Source: Pseudomonas rhizophila (GTDB taxonomy: Bacteria; Pseudomonadota; Gammaproteobacteria; Pseudomonadales; Pseudomonadaceae). Taken from it: DNA of 64,000 nucleotides. The stretch is from the NCBI RefSeq assembly GCF_003033885.1, contig NZ_CP024081.1:5763178-5827177 (forward strand), read 5' to 3'. The notes under the pieces were generated by a model. It ran no database searches, was not told where the DNA came from, and worked only from the letters and a program-made list of their open reading frames with translations. Positions 19,303 through 26,948 of the stretch are shown here, piece by piece. The position numbers and the translations under genes were made by a program. How positions within the stretch are numbered: the stretch's first letter is position 1; every line of letters begins with the position of its first letter.

Positions 19303-20433
19303 ATGCGAGTCCTGCACTTTTACAAAACCTATCTGCCTGACTCCATGGGCGGCATCGAACAGGTTATTTTCCAGCTGTGCGACAGCAGTGACCGATTGGG
19401 CATCGATAACACCGTGCTGACGCTGAGCAACGATCCAGCGCCGGGTCCGATCAGCATCCGACAGCATAAGGTTCATCAGGCCCGGATGGACTTCCAACTG
19501 GCCTCCACCGGGTTTTCCTACAGTGTTTTCAAGAAATTCCGCGAGCTGGCTGCCGAAGCAGACGTAATCAACTACCACTTCCCCTGGCCATTCATGGACC
19601 TGGTGCATTTTTGCAGCGCCCTGAAAAAACCCTATGTGGTCACCTACCATTCGGACATCGTGCGTCAGCGGCACCTGCTGAAACTGTATCGCCCCCTGAT
19701 GCGACGCTTCTTGAACGGCGCGGATCGCATCGTCGCGGCATCACCTAACTATGTGCATACCAGCGACGTGCTCAAGGAGTACCGCGATAAGACCCAGATC
19801 ATTACCTATGGCTTGAACAAAGCCAGTTATCCACAGCGTGACGCTGAACGCATCGCGCAGTGGAAGGCGAAATTGGGCGAGCGCTTCTTTCTGTTCGTGG
19901 GGGTGATGCGTTATTACAAGGGCCTGCACATTCTGCTCGACGCCCTCAAAGGCGTGGATTATCCGGTGGTCATCGTCGGTGCAGGCCCGCTGGAGAAAGA
20001 ACTTCATGCCCAGGCACAGGCGCTGGGCCTGCGCAACCTGCACTTCCTCGGACGCCTGGACGATGAAGACAAGGTGGCATTGCTGGAGCTGAGCTACGCC
20101 ATCGTGTTCCCTTCACACCTGCGCTCTGAAGCGTTTGGCATCTCCCTGCTCGAAGGCGCGATGTATGGTAAACCGATGATTTCCAGCGAGATCGGCACCG
20201 GCACCAGCTACATCAATATCCACAATGAAACCGGCCTGGTGGTGCCCCCCAGCAACCCCGAAGCTTTCCGGGAAGCGATGCGTACCCTGTGGGACAACCC
20301 GGCACAGGCCAGGGAAATGGGCATCAGGGCCGAAGAGCGTTACCGGCAGTTGTTCACCTCCGAGGAGATGGGCCGCAAATGGCTGCAACTGTATGAGGCG
20401 TTGCTGGAGCAAAAGGCGCTTTCCTACGCGTAA
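19303..20433 (+). CDS. wbpZ: glycosyltransferase (GT4), A-band
   Basis: The 376-residue protein begins MRVLHFYKTYLPDSMGGIEQV, a typical GT4 N-terminus with the Gly-Gly loop. It carries YHSDIVRQ, FLFVGVMRYYKGLHILLDAL and the donor motif HLRSEAFGISLLEGAMYGKP. WbpZ in P. aeruginosa is thought to place the first D-rhamnose on the lipid-linked GlcNAc before WbpY and WbpX extend the chain. The gene is last in the operon. It begins directly after the wbpY stop and is followed by a hairpin at 20434. Confidence 0.88.
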   Translation: MRVLHFYKTYLPDSMGGIEQVIFQLCDSSDRLGIDNTVLTLSNDPAPGPISIRQHKVHQARMDFQLASTGFSYSVFKKFRELAAEADVINYHFPWPFMDLVHFCSALKKPYVVTYHSDIVRQRHLLKLYRPLMRRFLNGADRIVAASPNYVHTSDVLKEYRDKTQIITYGLNKASYPQRDAERIAQWKAKLGERFFLFVGVMRYYKGLHILLDALKGVDYPVVIVGAGPLEKELHAQAQALGLRNLHFLGRLDDEDKVALLELSYAIVFPSHLRSEAFGISLLEGAMYGKPMISSEIGTGTSYINIHNETGLVVPPSNPEAFREAMRTLWDNPAQAREMGIRAEERYRQLFTSEEMGRKWLQLYEALLEQKALSYA

Positions 20434-20454
20434 CACTCGCCGATGAGGCGAGTG
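20434..20454 (+). terminator. hairpin after the A-band operon
   Basis: CACTCGCC (20434-20441) and GGCGAGTG (20447-20454) form a perfect 8-bp stem with a 5-nt loop, starting immediately after the wbpZ stop codon. There is no U-tract, so it may be a weak terminator or an mRNA 3'-end stabiliser. It also lies between convergent wbpZ and the GST gene. Confidence 0.5.
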
Positions 20455-20490
20455 GATAAATCCCCTCGCCTCAAGGCGGCTCAGTGCATT

Positions 20491-21117
20491 TCAGACGTGC
20501 TGTTGCAACCCGGCAACCGTACGCGGCATACCGACGAACCCGGGCAAGGCCTCGATCCGCCCCAGCCATGCACGTACGTGGGGGTAGTCTTCCAGAGACA
20601 CATTGCCCTCCGGGGCATGGGCGATGTAGCTGTAGCCGGCAACATCGGCAATCGTCGCAACGTCACCTGTCAGATACGCGCTGCTGCTCAAGTGTTGATC
20701 AATGACCTTGAGCAGGCTGTGGGAACGGGCGATCACCTCCTCTGCGTTGTAAGGCGCGCCGAATACCGTAATCAATCGCGCCGCGGCCGGCCCCGCATGG
20801 AGCGGCCCGGCCGCCACCGACAACCAGCGCTGCACCCGGGCGACGCCGACCGGATCCGTTGGCAGCCAGTGGCCCTTGCCATACTTGCTTGCCAGGTACA
20901 CCAGGATGGCGTTGGAATCGGCCAGCACCATACCGTCATCGTCAATGACCGGGACTTGGCCAAAGGCATTAATGGCCAGGAAATCTGCCTGTTTTTGTTC
21001 GCCTTTGGCCAGGTCAACAAAAACCACCTCGACGGGCAACCCGAGCAAGGAAAGCATCAACTGAACGCGATGCGCGTGGCCGGAAAGCGGAAAGTGATAA
21101 AGCTTGATGGGATTCAT
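20491..21117 (-). CDS. glutathione S-transferase family protein
   Basis: The 208-residue product has the thioredoxin-like N-terminal domain: [21 protein letters not shown], then [10 protein letters not shown] with the cis-Pro, and [14 protein letters not shown] with the Ser that contacts the gamma-glutamyl group. An all-helical C-terminal domain follows, with [16 protein letters not shown] containing the conserved Asp of the N-capping box. It probably conjugates or reduces electrophiles with glutathione in the cytosol; the substrate is unknown. The start at 21117 (MNPIKLYHF) was chosen over a frame reaching 21144 because GGAG lies upstream. The LysR gene lies 125 bp upstream on the same strand and may regulate it. 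Confidence 0.9.
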   Translation of the reverse strand: MNPIKLYHFPLSGHAHRVQLMLSLLGLPVEVVFVDLAKGEQKQADFLAINAFGQVPVIDDDGMVLADSNAILVYLASKYGKGHWLPTDPVGVARVQRWLSVAAGPLHAGPAAARLITVFGAPYNAEEVIARSHSLLKVIDQHLSSSAYLTGDVATIADVAGYSYIAHAPEGNVSLEDYPHVRAWLGRIEALPGFVGMPRTVAGLQQHV

Positions 21118-21215
21118 GGTCGACTCCGTTGCAAGTGACGCCATCAGCAGAACGGCGTCGATGGGGTCATCTTCCGCTTCGACTGAAGACTAGAGAATCA
21201 CCCGAATATGCAATC

Positions 21216-21240
21216 CATTGTTTCAAACAGCGAAACAATG
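21216..21240. promoter_or_regulatory. 9-bp inverted repeat between LysR gene and GST gene
   Basis: CATTGTTTC (21216-21224) and GAAACAATG (21232-21240) are perfect inverted repeats with a 7-nt spacer. The element ends 3 bp from the LysR stop codon and lies about 100 bp upstream of the GST start. It could be a LysR-type binding site (T-N11-A geometry fits TTC-N7-GAA) or a short terminator for the LysR gene. No U-tract follows on either strand. Confidence 0.5.
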
Positions 21241-21242
21241 TC

Positions 21243-22145
21243 TCAGCCTTTCAAGGCCGGGTGCTCACGCAATGCACGGACGGTAAAGTCAACAAAACTG
21301 CGTACTCGCGCCGGCGCTTTGCGTCCACCTTGGTACACCACATGGATCGGCAGGGGCGGCAGTTCGAAGTCAGCCAGAACGATCTCCAGTTCCCCGTTGG
21401 CAACGTTGCCCGCCACCTGATAAGACAAGACCCGAGTCAACCCCAACCCCTGACAGGCCGCCGTGATTGCGGCCTGGTTGGCCGTGACCACCAGTCTCGG
21501 CGCGGGTCGCACAGAGAGCGGTTGCCCTGCGTCGATGAACGTCCAGTTTCTGATCTGACCGGTGGCCGATGAGGCGACTACCGGCATGTGCTCCAGATCC
21601 TGCGGGTGTGCGGGTCGGCCATGGCGAGCGAAGAGATCAGGGGAACCGCAAACCACCCGTCGTACTTCACCCACACGCACGGCGTGCTGACTGCTGTCGG
21701 GCAACTCGCCAATGCGTATGGCAATGTCGATGCCCTCCTCGACCATGCTGACGATACGGTCCAGCAATAAGGCATTGATGCCGACCTCGGGGAATTGCTG
21801 CAGGTAATCGACCAGCACCGGCGTGACAAACAACTGACCAAACAGCACCGGGGCGGTAATCGTCAATTGCCCGCGGGGCTGGGCGTGACTGCCGACCGCT
21901 GAATCCTCGGCTTCCTGCAAATCCGCCAGAATTCGGCGGCAGTCCTCGAGAAAGCGCTGGCCCGCTTCGCTCAGGTATACGTTGCGGGTGGTGCGCACCA
22001 GCAAGGGCGTACCGATACGCTGCTCCAACGCCGCCACGGCGCGTGTGACGCTGGCCGCCGACAGGCCCAGGCGTCGCGCAGCCGCCGAGAAACCGGAGTC
22101 CTGGGCCACGGCGACAAAAACCTGCATTTCCTGAAACCTGTCCAT
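21243..22145 (-). CDS. LysR-family transcriptional regulator
   Basis: The 300-residue product has the N-terminal winged helix-turn-helix of LysR proteins (FVAVAQDSGFSAAARRLGLSAASVTRAVAALEQRIGTPLLVRTTR, about residues 9-53) and a periplasmic-binding-protein-like effector domain. It belongs to the common subgroup that begins MDRFQEMQVFVAVA. It is followed on the same strand by a GST gene; the 9-bp inverted repeat between them is a candidate binding site. The start is the ATG at 22145, with GGGGGA just upstream. Effector and regulon are unknown. Confidence 0.93.
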   Translation of the reverse strand: MDRFQEMQVFVAVAQDSGFSAAARRLGLSAASVTRAVAALEQRIGTPLLVRTTRNVYLSEAGQRFLEDCRRILADLQEAEDSAVGSHAQPRGQLTITAPVLFGQLFVTPVLVDYLQQFPEVGINALLLDRIVSMVEEGIDIAIRIGELPDSSQHAVRVGEVRRVVCGSPDLFARHGRPAHPQDLEHMPVVASSATGQIRNWTFIDAGQPLSVRPAPRLVVTANQAAITAACQGLGLTRVLSYQVAGNVANGELEIVLADFELPPLPIHVVYQGGRKAPARVRSFVDFTVRALREHPALKG

Positions 22146-22346
22146 TCATCCCCCAATGAGAAACCTTGATACAAGTTGGCTGCGCACCTCAAATCAGCGC
22201 CGCACCGCCATTGTAGGGGGCTGCGCCAGCGAACCACAGCGCAACGCGATCGGGCATCGGCACATCGACCCGGTCAATTGCGACTATGCTTGGTACCATC
22301 GAGCATACTTTCATGACAACTTAATGACTCGAACCATGGCGTAGGT

Positions 22347-22386
22347 CTTGTGGACACGGGCTTGCTCGCAAGCCCGTGTCCACAAG
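22347..22386. repeat. 18-bp perfect palindromic stem-loop, REP-like
   Basis: Arms 22347-22364 and 22369-22386 are exact reverse complements with a CTCG loop (CTTGTGGACACGGGCTTG and its complement). The core GGGCTTGCTCGCAAGCCC resembles the REP palindromes scattered through P. fluorescens genomes. It lies in the 280-bp gap between divergent genes, 40 bp upstream of the GTG at 22426. It could be a mobile REP element rather than a terminator, because no gene ends here. Confidence 0.7.
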
Positions 22387-22425
22387 ATGCGTGCCTGACT
22401 GGCGTCCATCGGAAGGCCCCTTTTT

Positions 22426-24639
22426 GTGAATGTTTTTTACCGCGGCTTCACGCACCCCCTTGCCCCTCTCATCGCCCTGGCCGGATGTGTATTAATCATC
22501 CCCATGGGCCTGCGCCTCTCGCTGGGATGGTCCGATCCGCTGGGCTATCTGTCTGACCTAGGCATGGGCGGGTTGCTGGTCGTGCTGCTTTACCGTCGTC
22601 CCTGGTGGGTGGCATTACCCATTTTGCTGATCTGGAGCATGCTGACGCTGGCCAGCATCGAACTGGTCAGTGCTGTCGGGCGCATGCCCACCCCATCGGA
22701 CCTGCATTACCTGACCGACCCGCAATTCGTCGAAAACTCCACCAGCGGCGGCTTCGCCCATCCCTGGCTGGCAGGGGTGCAACTGGCCGCGTTGATGGTC
22801 TGGCTGATCGTCCAATGGCCCCGCCGGTTGTATATGGCGCCTCGCTTGCCGCGCCACGCCTGGGCGCTGCCGGTAGTGCTTTTGCTGAGCCACAGTGTGG
22901 TGCAAACCTGGCGCCCCAGTGAGGCAGACCAATGGAACCTGTTCAATCTTCCCCACCAACTCGTCACGGCGGCCGTTGCCGCCGGGCAGGATCGAACCCA
23001 ACTATGGCTTGAAGATGACACAGTGGTTCAAGCCCCGCCCATGGAGGGTCTTACCCGGCTCGATCTTGAAGGCCAGAAAATCCTGCCTGCACCGGGCCGG
23101 GCCCGCAACGTCCTGATCATCACCCTGGAAGGCGTTCCTGGCGCCTACGTGGGCGTCAACCGTCAGGCCCTGAAAAGCAGCTATCAGGAGGACCTGATGC
23201 CGCACCTCAGTGCCTGGGCCAAGCGCGGCATGAATACACCCGACTACGTCCTGCACAACCATCAGACCATTCGTGGTCTGTATTCGATGCTGTGTGGCGA
23301 CTACGACAAATTCGACGACGGCACGCCCAAAGGCGTCGAGATGTTGAACCTGAGCCGGCGCAACCAGGCCTGCCTGCCGGCCCAGTTGCGCCGCAACGGG
23401 TTCTCCACGCACTTCCTGCAAGGTGCGGGCCTGCGGTTCATGGCCAAGGACCGGATCATGCCGCACATCGGCTTCGACACCACCCTGGGCATGGACTGGT
23501 TCACCAAACCTGCCTATCTGGAATTCCCTTGGGGCAAGGACGACAAGACATTCTTCGAGGGCGCGCTGGATTACGTCGGGCAACTGCAAAAGGCAAAGAA
23601 GCCCTGGATGCTTACGCTGCTGACGGTGGGCACGCACCAGCCCTACTCAGCGCCGGATGACTACCTGCAACGCTACGACACCACCAAGCAGGCGGCCGTC
23701 GGTTACCTGGATGACGCACTGGACAGCTTCATGTCGGGGCTGGAACGCCAAGGCGTGCTGAAAGACACCCTGGTGATCATCACCTCGGACGAATCCCACG
23801 GCATCGACGATGTACGCCTGGCGTCATCCTGGGGTTTCAACCTGACATTGGCGCCGGAGCCATTGCCCCGGGTCAAGTCGGGGGTCTACGGTCATGTGGA
23901 CCTGAGCGCCTCGGTCCTCGATTACTTCGGTTTCAAAGTGCCCAAGTCATTGTCCGGTCGCTCGTTGTTCCGGGACTACGCAACGGGCCGGGAAATCATG
24001 TCGTTCACCAACGGCAAGCTGCGCTACCACGATGGCAAGAGCACTTTCACCGAATGCGATTTCCTGCAGCGCTGCCGCTATTACACCAGCGAAGGTTTCA
24101 TCACGGAGCGCGCCACTTACGGCGGGCAATACAGCGGTCAACGGGCCAGGTTGATCAGCGCGCGGGCCACGGCCCTGGACCGCACCCTGCTCCATACACC
24201 GCTCAACCAGCATTATCAGTTTGGCAGCGCTGATCAAATCCCGCTTCCGGCCCAGATCACCAACGACTGGACCGACAATCTGATCGGCGCCCAGTACCTG
24301 GAGATGCCCAAGGGCTCACAGACCCGCGTCAGCCTGACCATCCGCGCCCTGGGTCCGGACAATGCGGCCTATATTTCCCTCAAGGCCAAAGAGTTCGAGC
24401 AGGATGTAGCGATCGACCTGCCGACGGAAGTGGCGGTGACGCCCGAACAGCCGCTGGTGATGAATATCCGTTTCGATAACCCGCAACCCCGCAAGGCCTT
24501 CTCTTTCCATCTGCTGGGGCACGGGGTGGGCGCCATCGAAATCAGTGACTTCAGTGTCGTGACCGAACTGCCGGAGCAGACAGAACCCTCGGATTACCTG
24601 AACCTCGTCCAGGAAGACAGTGACGCCCAGTCCAGTTGA
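22426..24639 (+). CDS. LTA-synthase / phosphoglycerol-transferase-like membrane sulfatase-fold protein
   Basis: The 737-residue protein has about five membrane helices in residues 1-160. A periplasmic alkaline-phosphatase-fold domain follows, with ITLEGVPGAYVG (Glu235, likely metal ligand), NHQTIRG (Thr281, the LtaS nucleophile position), THQPY (403-407) and ITSDESHGI (Asp455, His458). A further C-terminal beta-rich region (about 590-720) follows. Relatives in Gram-negative bacteria move phosphoglycerol from phosphatidylglycerol to periplasmic glucans (MdoB/OpgB) or act on other envelope glycans. The start is GTG at 22426 with GGAAGG nine bases upstream. It lies near the A-band locus, so a surface glycan could be its acceptor, but there is no direct evidence. 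Confidence 0.85.
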   Translation: MNVFYRGFTHPLAPLIALAGCVLIIPMGLRLSLGWSDPLGYLSDLGMGGLLVVLLYRRPWWVALPILLIWSMLTLASIELVSAVGRMPTPSDLHYLTDPQFVENSTSGGFAHPWLAGVQLAALMVWLIVQWPRRLYMAPRLPRHAWALPVVLLLSHSVVQTWRPSEADQWNLFNLPHQLVTAAVAAGQDRTQLWLEDDTVVQAPPMEGLTRLDLEGQKILPAPGRARNVLIITLEGVPGAYVGVNRQALKSSYQEDLMPHLSAWAKRGMNTPDYVLHNHQTIRGLYSMLCGDYDKFDDGTPKGVEMLNLSRRNQACLPAQLRRNGFSTHFLQGAGLRFMAKDRIMPHIGFDTTLGMDWFTKPAYLEFPWGKDDKTFFEGALDYVGQLQKAKKPWMLTLLTVGTHQPYSAPDDYLQRYDTTKQAAVGYLDDALDSFMSGLERQGVLKDTLVIITSDESHGIDDVRLASSWGFNLTLAPEPLPRVKSGVYGHVDLSASVLDYFGFKVPKSLSGRSLFRDYATGREIMSFTNGKLRYHDGKSTFTECDFLQRCRYYTSEGFITERATYGGQYSGQRARLISARATALDRTLLHTPLNQHYQFGSADQIPLPAQITNDWTDNLIGAQYLEMPKGSQTRVSLTIRALGPDNAAYISLKAKEFEQDVAIDLPTEVAVTPEQPLVMNIRFDNPQPRKAFSFHLLGHGVGAIEISDFSVVTELPEQTEPSDYLNLVQEDSDAQSS

Positions 24640-24710
24640 ATGAAATCGCGCAGCCAATGACCTACGCTGCGCCTTACATCGTCCTGGGCTGAATTGATCA
24701 ATGAAGCAGG

Positions 24711-25304
24711 CTAATCCAGCAACCCATGCAGCTTGGCGTACTGCAACAGCATGATGGTCTTGCCGTCGCAGATATCCCCGGTTTCGATCATGCCCAGCGC
24801 CTTGTCGAGAGACATCTCCAACACTTCGATCTCCTCGCCCTCGGCTTCCAGCCCGCCGCCCTCATGCTGTTTATCTTCGTCGAAGTATTCGCCGACGAAA
24901 AAATGCAGGCGTTCTGTCACCGACCCTGGGCTCATGAATGCCTCGAACACCTTGCGTACATCCTGGACGATATAGCCGGTTTCCTCTTGGGTTTCCTTGC
25001 GGATGCAGGTGTGCGGGTCGTCGTTATCCAGCAGGCCGGCACAGGTTTCGATCAACAGACCATCGTGGTCATTGACGAAGGCCGGGAAGCGGAACTGCCG
25101 GGTCAGCACCACGGTTTGCTTGGCCTTGCTGTACAACAGGATGGTCGCGCCGTTGCCCCGATCGTAGGTCTCGCGGGCCAGTTCGCGCCACTGGCCATCG
25201 CGGCCGAGGTAGTCGTAGGTGGTTTTGCGCAGCACGTACCAGTTGTCCGAGAGCACTTCGACTTTCTTGATGCGCACGCGATCTTTGGTGTTTGCCTGTG
25301 TCAT
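24711..25304 (-). CDS. nudK: Nudix hydrolase, GDP-mannose pyrophosphatase type
   Basis: The 197-residue protein has the variant Nudix box of NudK, AGLLDNDDPHTCIRKETQEETGY (about residues 89-111), where the usual Arg-Glu reads Lys-Glu. It also has the flanking MSPGSVTERLHFFVGEY and GDICDGKTIMLLQYAKLHGLLD. These segments resemble E. coli NudK, which hydrolyses GDP-mannose to GMP and mannose-1-phosphate. It could limit the GDP-mannose pool used by wbpW/gmd, or recycle sugar nucleotides. The gene stands alone, convergent with the LtaS-like gene and 95 bp after the flavoprotein gene. Substrate assignment is by similarity only. Confidence 0.85.
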   Translation of the reverse strand: MTQANTKDRVRIKKVEVLSDNWYVLRKTTYDYLGRDGQWRELARETYDRGNGATILLYSKAKQTVVLTRQFRFPAFVNDHDGLLIETCAGLLDNDDPHTCIRKETQEETGYIVQDVRKVFEAFMSPGSVTERLHFFVGEYFDEDKQHEGGGLEAEGEEIEVLEMSLDKALGMIETGDICDGKTIMLLQYAKLHGLLD

Positions 25305-25359
25305 TCAGCCGTTCCATGTCCAGTGTCTGAAAGCGGCAGAGTGGCCCTAAAGGCCGACG

Positions 25360-25381
25360 GCCTGCCATGGTTGAGGCAGGC
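25360..25381. terminator. weak hairpin between the flavoprotein gene and nudK
   Basis: GCCTGCC (25360-25366) and GGCAGGC (25375-25381) form a 7-bp stem with an 8-nt loop in the 95-bp gap. No U-tract is present, so termination is uncertain. Confidence 0.3.
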
Positions 25382-25399
25382 TAGCAGAGGCAGGATCGA

Positions 25400-26869
25400 T
25401 CACTCCAGCCCGGTGGCAAACACCTTGCCGGGGTTCATCAACCCGGTCGGATCCAGCGTGCGCTTGATGGCACGCATCAACTCGATCTCCAGCGGATCCT
25501 TGAAATGGGCCGCCGCGTCCGGCTTGGCTTGCCCCAGACCATGTTCGGCACTGATGCTGCCATTGAAAGCGCTCGTCATCTGGTAGATGACCTGCATGAT
25601 CGCTTGTTCCTGGGCCTTGAACGGGGCATCGGCATGCCCCAGCGGCTTGCTGATGTTGTAGTGCAGGTTGCCATCACCCATGTGACCGTAAGAAACAATG
25701 CGAACGCCGGGAAACGCCTGTTGCAAGGCGCTATCGGTACGCTCGATGAACGCCGGAATCTGGCTGACGGGCACGCTGATGTCATGCTTGAGGCTTGGAC
25801 CTTCATGATTCTGCGCCTCGGAAATACCTTCGCGCAGAGCCCACAATGCCGCAGCCTGAGTCTGGTTGCTGGCGATCACGGCATCGATCACCCACCCGGT
25901 CTCAAATGCATGGCCCAGGCCGCTTTCCAGCAACAGGTCCAAAGGTGCGTCGGGCACCGTGTCGCGCAATTCGATCAGGGCGTACCACGGGTGCGGCCCT
26001 TGCAAGGGGTCACTGCAACCGGCCACATGATCCAGGACGAACTCCAGGCTCTGGCGCGACATCATCTCAAAGCCCGTCAGACGGTCGGCGCAGAGGCTGC
26101 GAACATGCCCGATCAAGTCCACCGCGGCCTGCGGCGTGGGCAGTGCGACCCAAGCGGTGGCCGTGCTATGGGTGGCCGGAAACAACTTGAGTACCGCCGC
26201 CGTGATAATCCCAAGCGTACCTTCCGAGCCAATGAATAGATGCTTGAGGTCGTAGCCGGTGTTGTCTTTGCGCAAACCTCGCAAGCCGTGCCAGACACGT
26301 CCATCCGGCAATACCACCTCAAGCCCAAGGGTCAGCTCGCGCATGTTGCCGTAACGCAGCACGGCCGTGCCGCCGGCATTGGTGGCCAGATTGCCGCCCA
26401 CCGTGCAACTGCCTTCGGCCCCCAGTGACAGCGGGAACAAGCGACCGGCCTGGCTAGCGGCTTCTTGCAACTGCCGCAGAATCACCCCGGCCTCGACCGT
26501 TATGGTTTCATTGGCCAGGTCGATTTCGCGGATGCGCTTCATCCGAGTCAAGGACAGCACCACCTGACGACCAGACGAATCCGGGATCGAGCCGCCGCAC
26601 AATCCGGTATTGCCGCCCTGCGGCACCAAGGCAACCCCGGCGTCATGGCAAAGCCGCACCACCGCCGCCACTTCTTCGGTTGTGGCCGGGCGCACCACCA
26701 GTGCGGCCCGGCCTTGGTAAGCGTTACGCCAGTCAGTCAGGTAGCTGTGCATAAGTTCAGGATCACGCACCAGCCCCGCCGCGCCGACCACTTGCTCGAC
26801 GCTTTGGATCAACGTCTCCCAGGCCATCGGGTCGAGATCGGCCGAAGAGAGAGAATTGAGGTTTTGCAT
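25400..26869 (-). CDS. FAD-linked 2-hydroxyacid dehydrogenase (GlcD / D-2-hydroxyglutarate dehydrogenase-like)
   Basis: The 489-residue product has the PCMH-type FAD domain: VVRPATTEEVAAVVRLCHDAGVALVPQGGNTGLCGG (about residues 60-95) and EGSCTVGGNLATNAGGTAVLRYGNMRELTLGLEVVLPDG. The C-terminal FAD-oxidase domain carries the metal/substrate motifs SYGHMGDGNLHYN and SISAEHGLGQAK. Enzymes of this family oxidise D-lactate, glycolate, D-2-hydroxyglutarate or similar acids. The start at 26869 was chosen because GGAGACAGTC precedes it; an in-frame codon at 26908 lacks this. It follows the tctCBA transporter by 79 bp on the same strand, suggesting uptake and oxidation of one hydroxy-carboxylate. The exact substrate cannot be read from the sequence. 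Confidence 0.88.
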   Translation of the reverse strand: MQNLNSLSSADLDPMAWETLIQSVEQVVGAAGLVRDPELMHSYLTDWRNAYQGRAALVVRPATTEEVAAVVRLCHDAGVALVPQGGNTGLCGGSIPDSSGRQVVLSLTRMKRIREIDLANETITVEAGVILRQLQEAASQAGRLFPLSLGAEGSCTVGGNLATNAGGTAVLRYGNMRELTLGLEVVLPDGRVWHGLRGLRKDNTGYDLKHLFIGSEGTLGIITAAVLKLFPATHSTATAWVALPTPQAAVDLIGHVRSLCADRLTGFEMMSRQSLEFVLDHVAGCSDPLQGPHPWYALIELRDTVPDAPLDLLLESGLGHAFETGWVIDAVIASNQTQAAALWALREGISEAQNHEGPSLKHDISVPVSQIPAFIERTDSALQQAFPGVRIVSYGHMGDGNLHYNISKPLGHADAPFKAQEQAIMQVIYQMTSAFNGSISAEHGLGQAKPDAAAHFKDPLEIELMRAIKRTLDPTGLMNPGKVFATGLE

Positions 26870-26894
26870 GACTGTCTCCGGCGTTTGAATTCGG

Positions 26895-26925
26895 CTGCTG
26901 CAGCGCACATCGTGCGTTGCAGCAG
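26895..26925 (-). other. 14-bp intercistronic stem-loop between tctA and the dehydrogenase gene
   Basis: Arms 26895-26908 and 26912-26925 pair over 14 bp with one G-T wobble and a 3-nt loop. It has no U-tract. In this place it may stabilise the upstream tct mRNA or tune the downstream gene. Confidence 0.55.
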
Positions 26926-26948
26926 TGGAAGCGACCGATTGAGATGAA

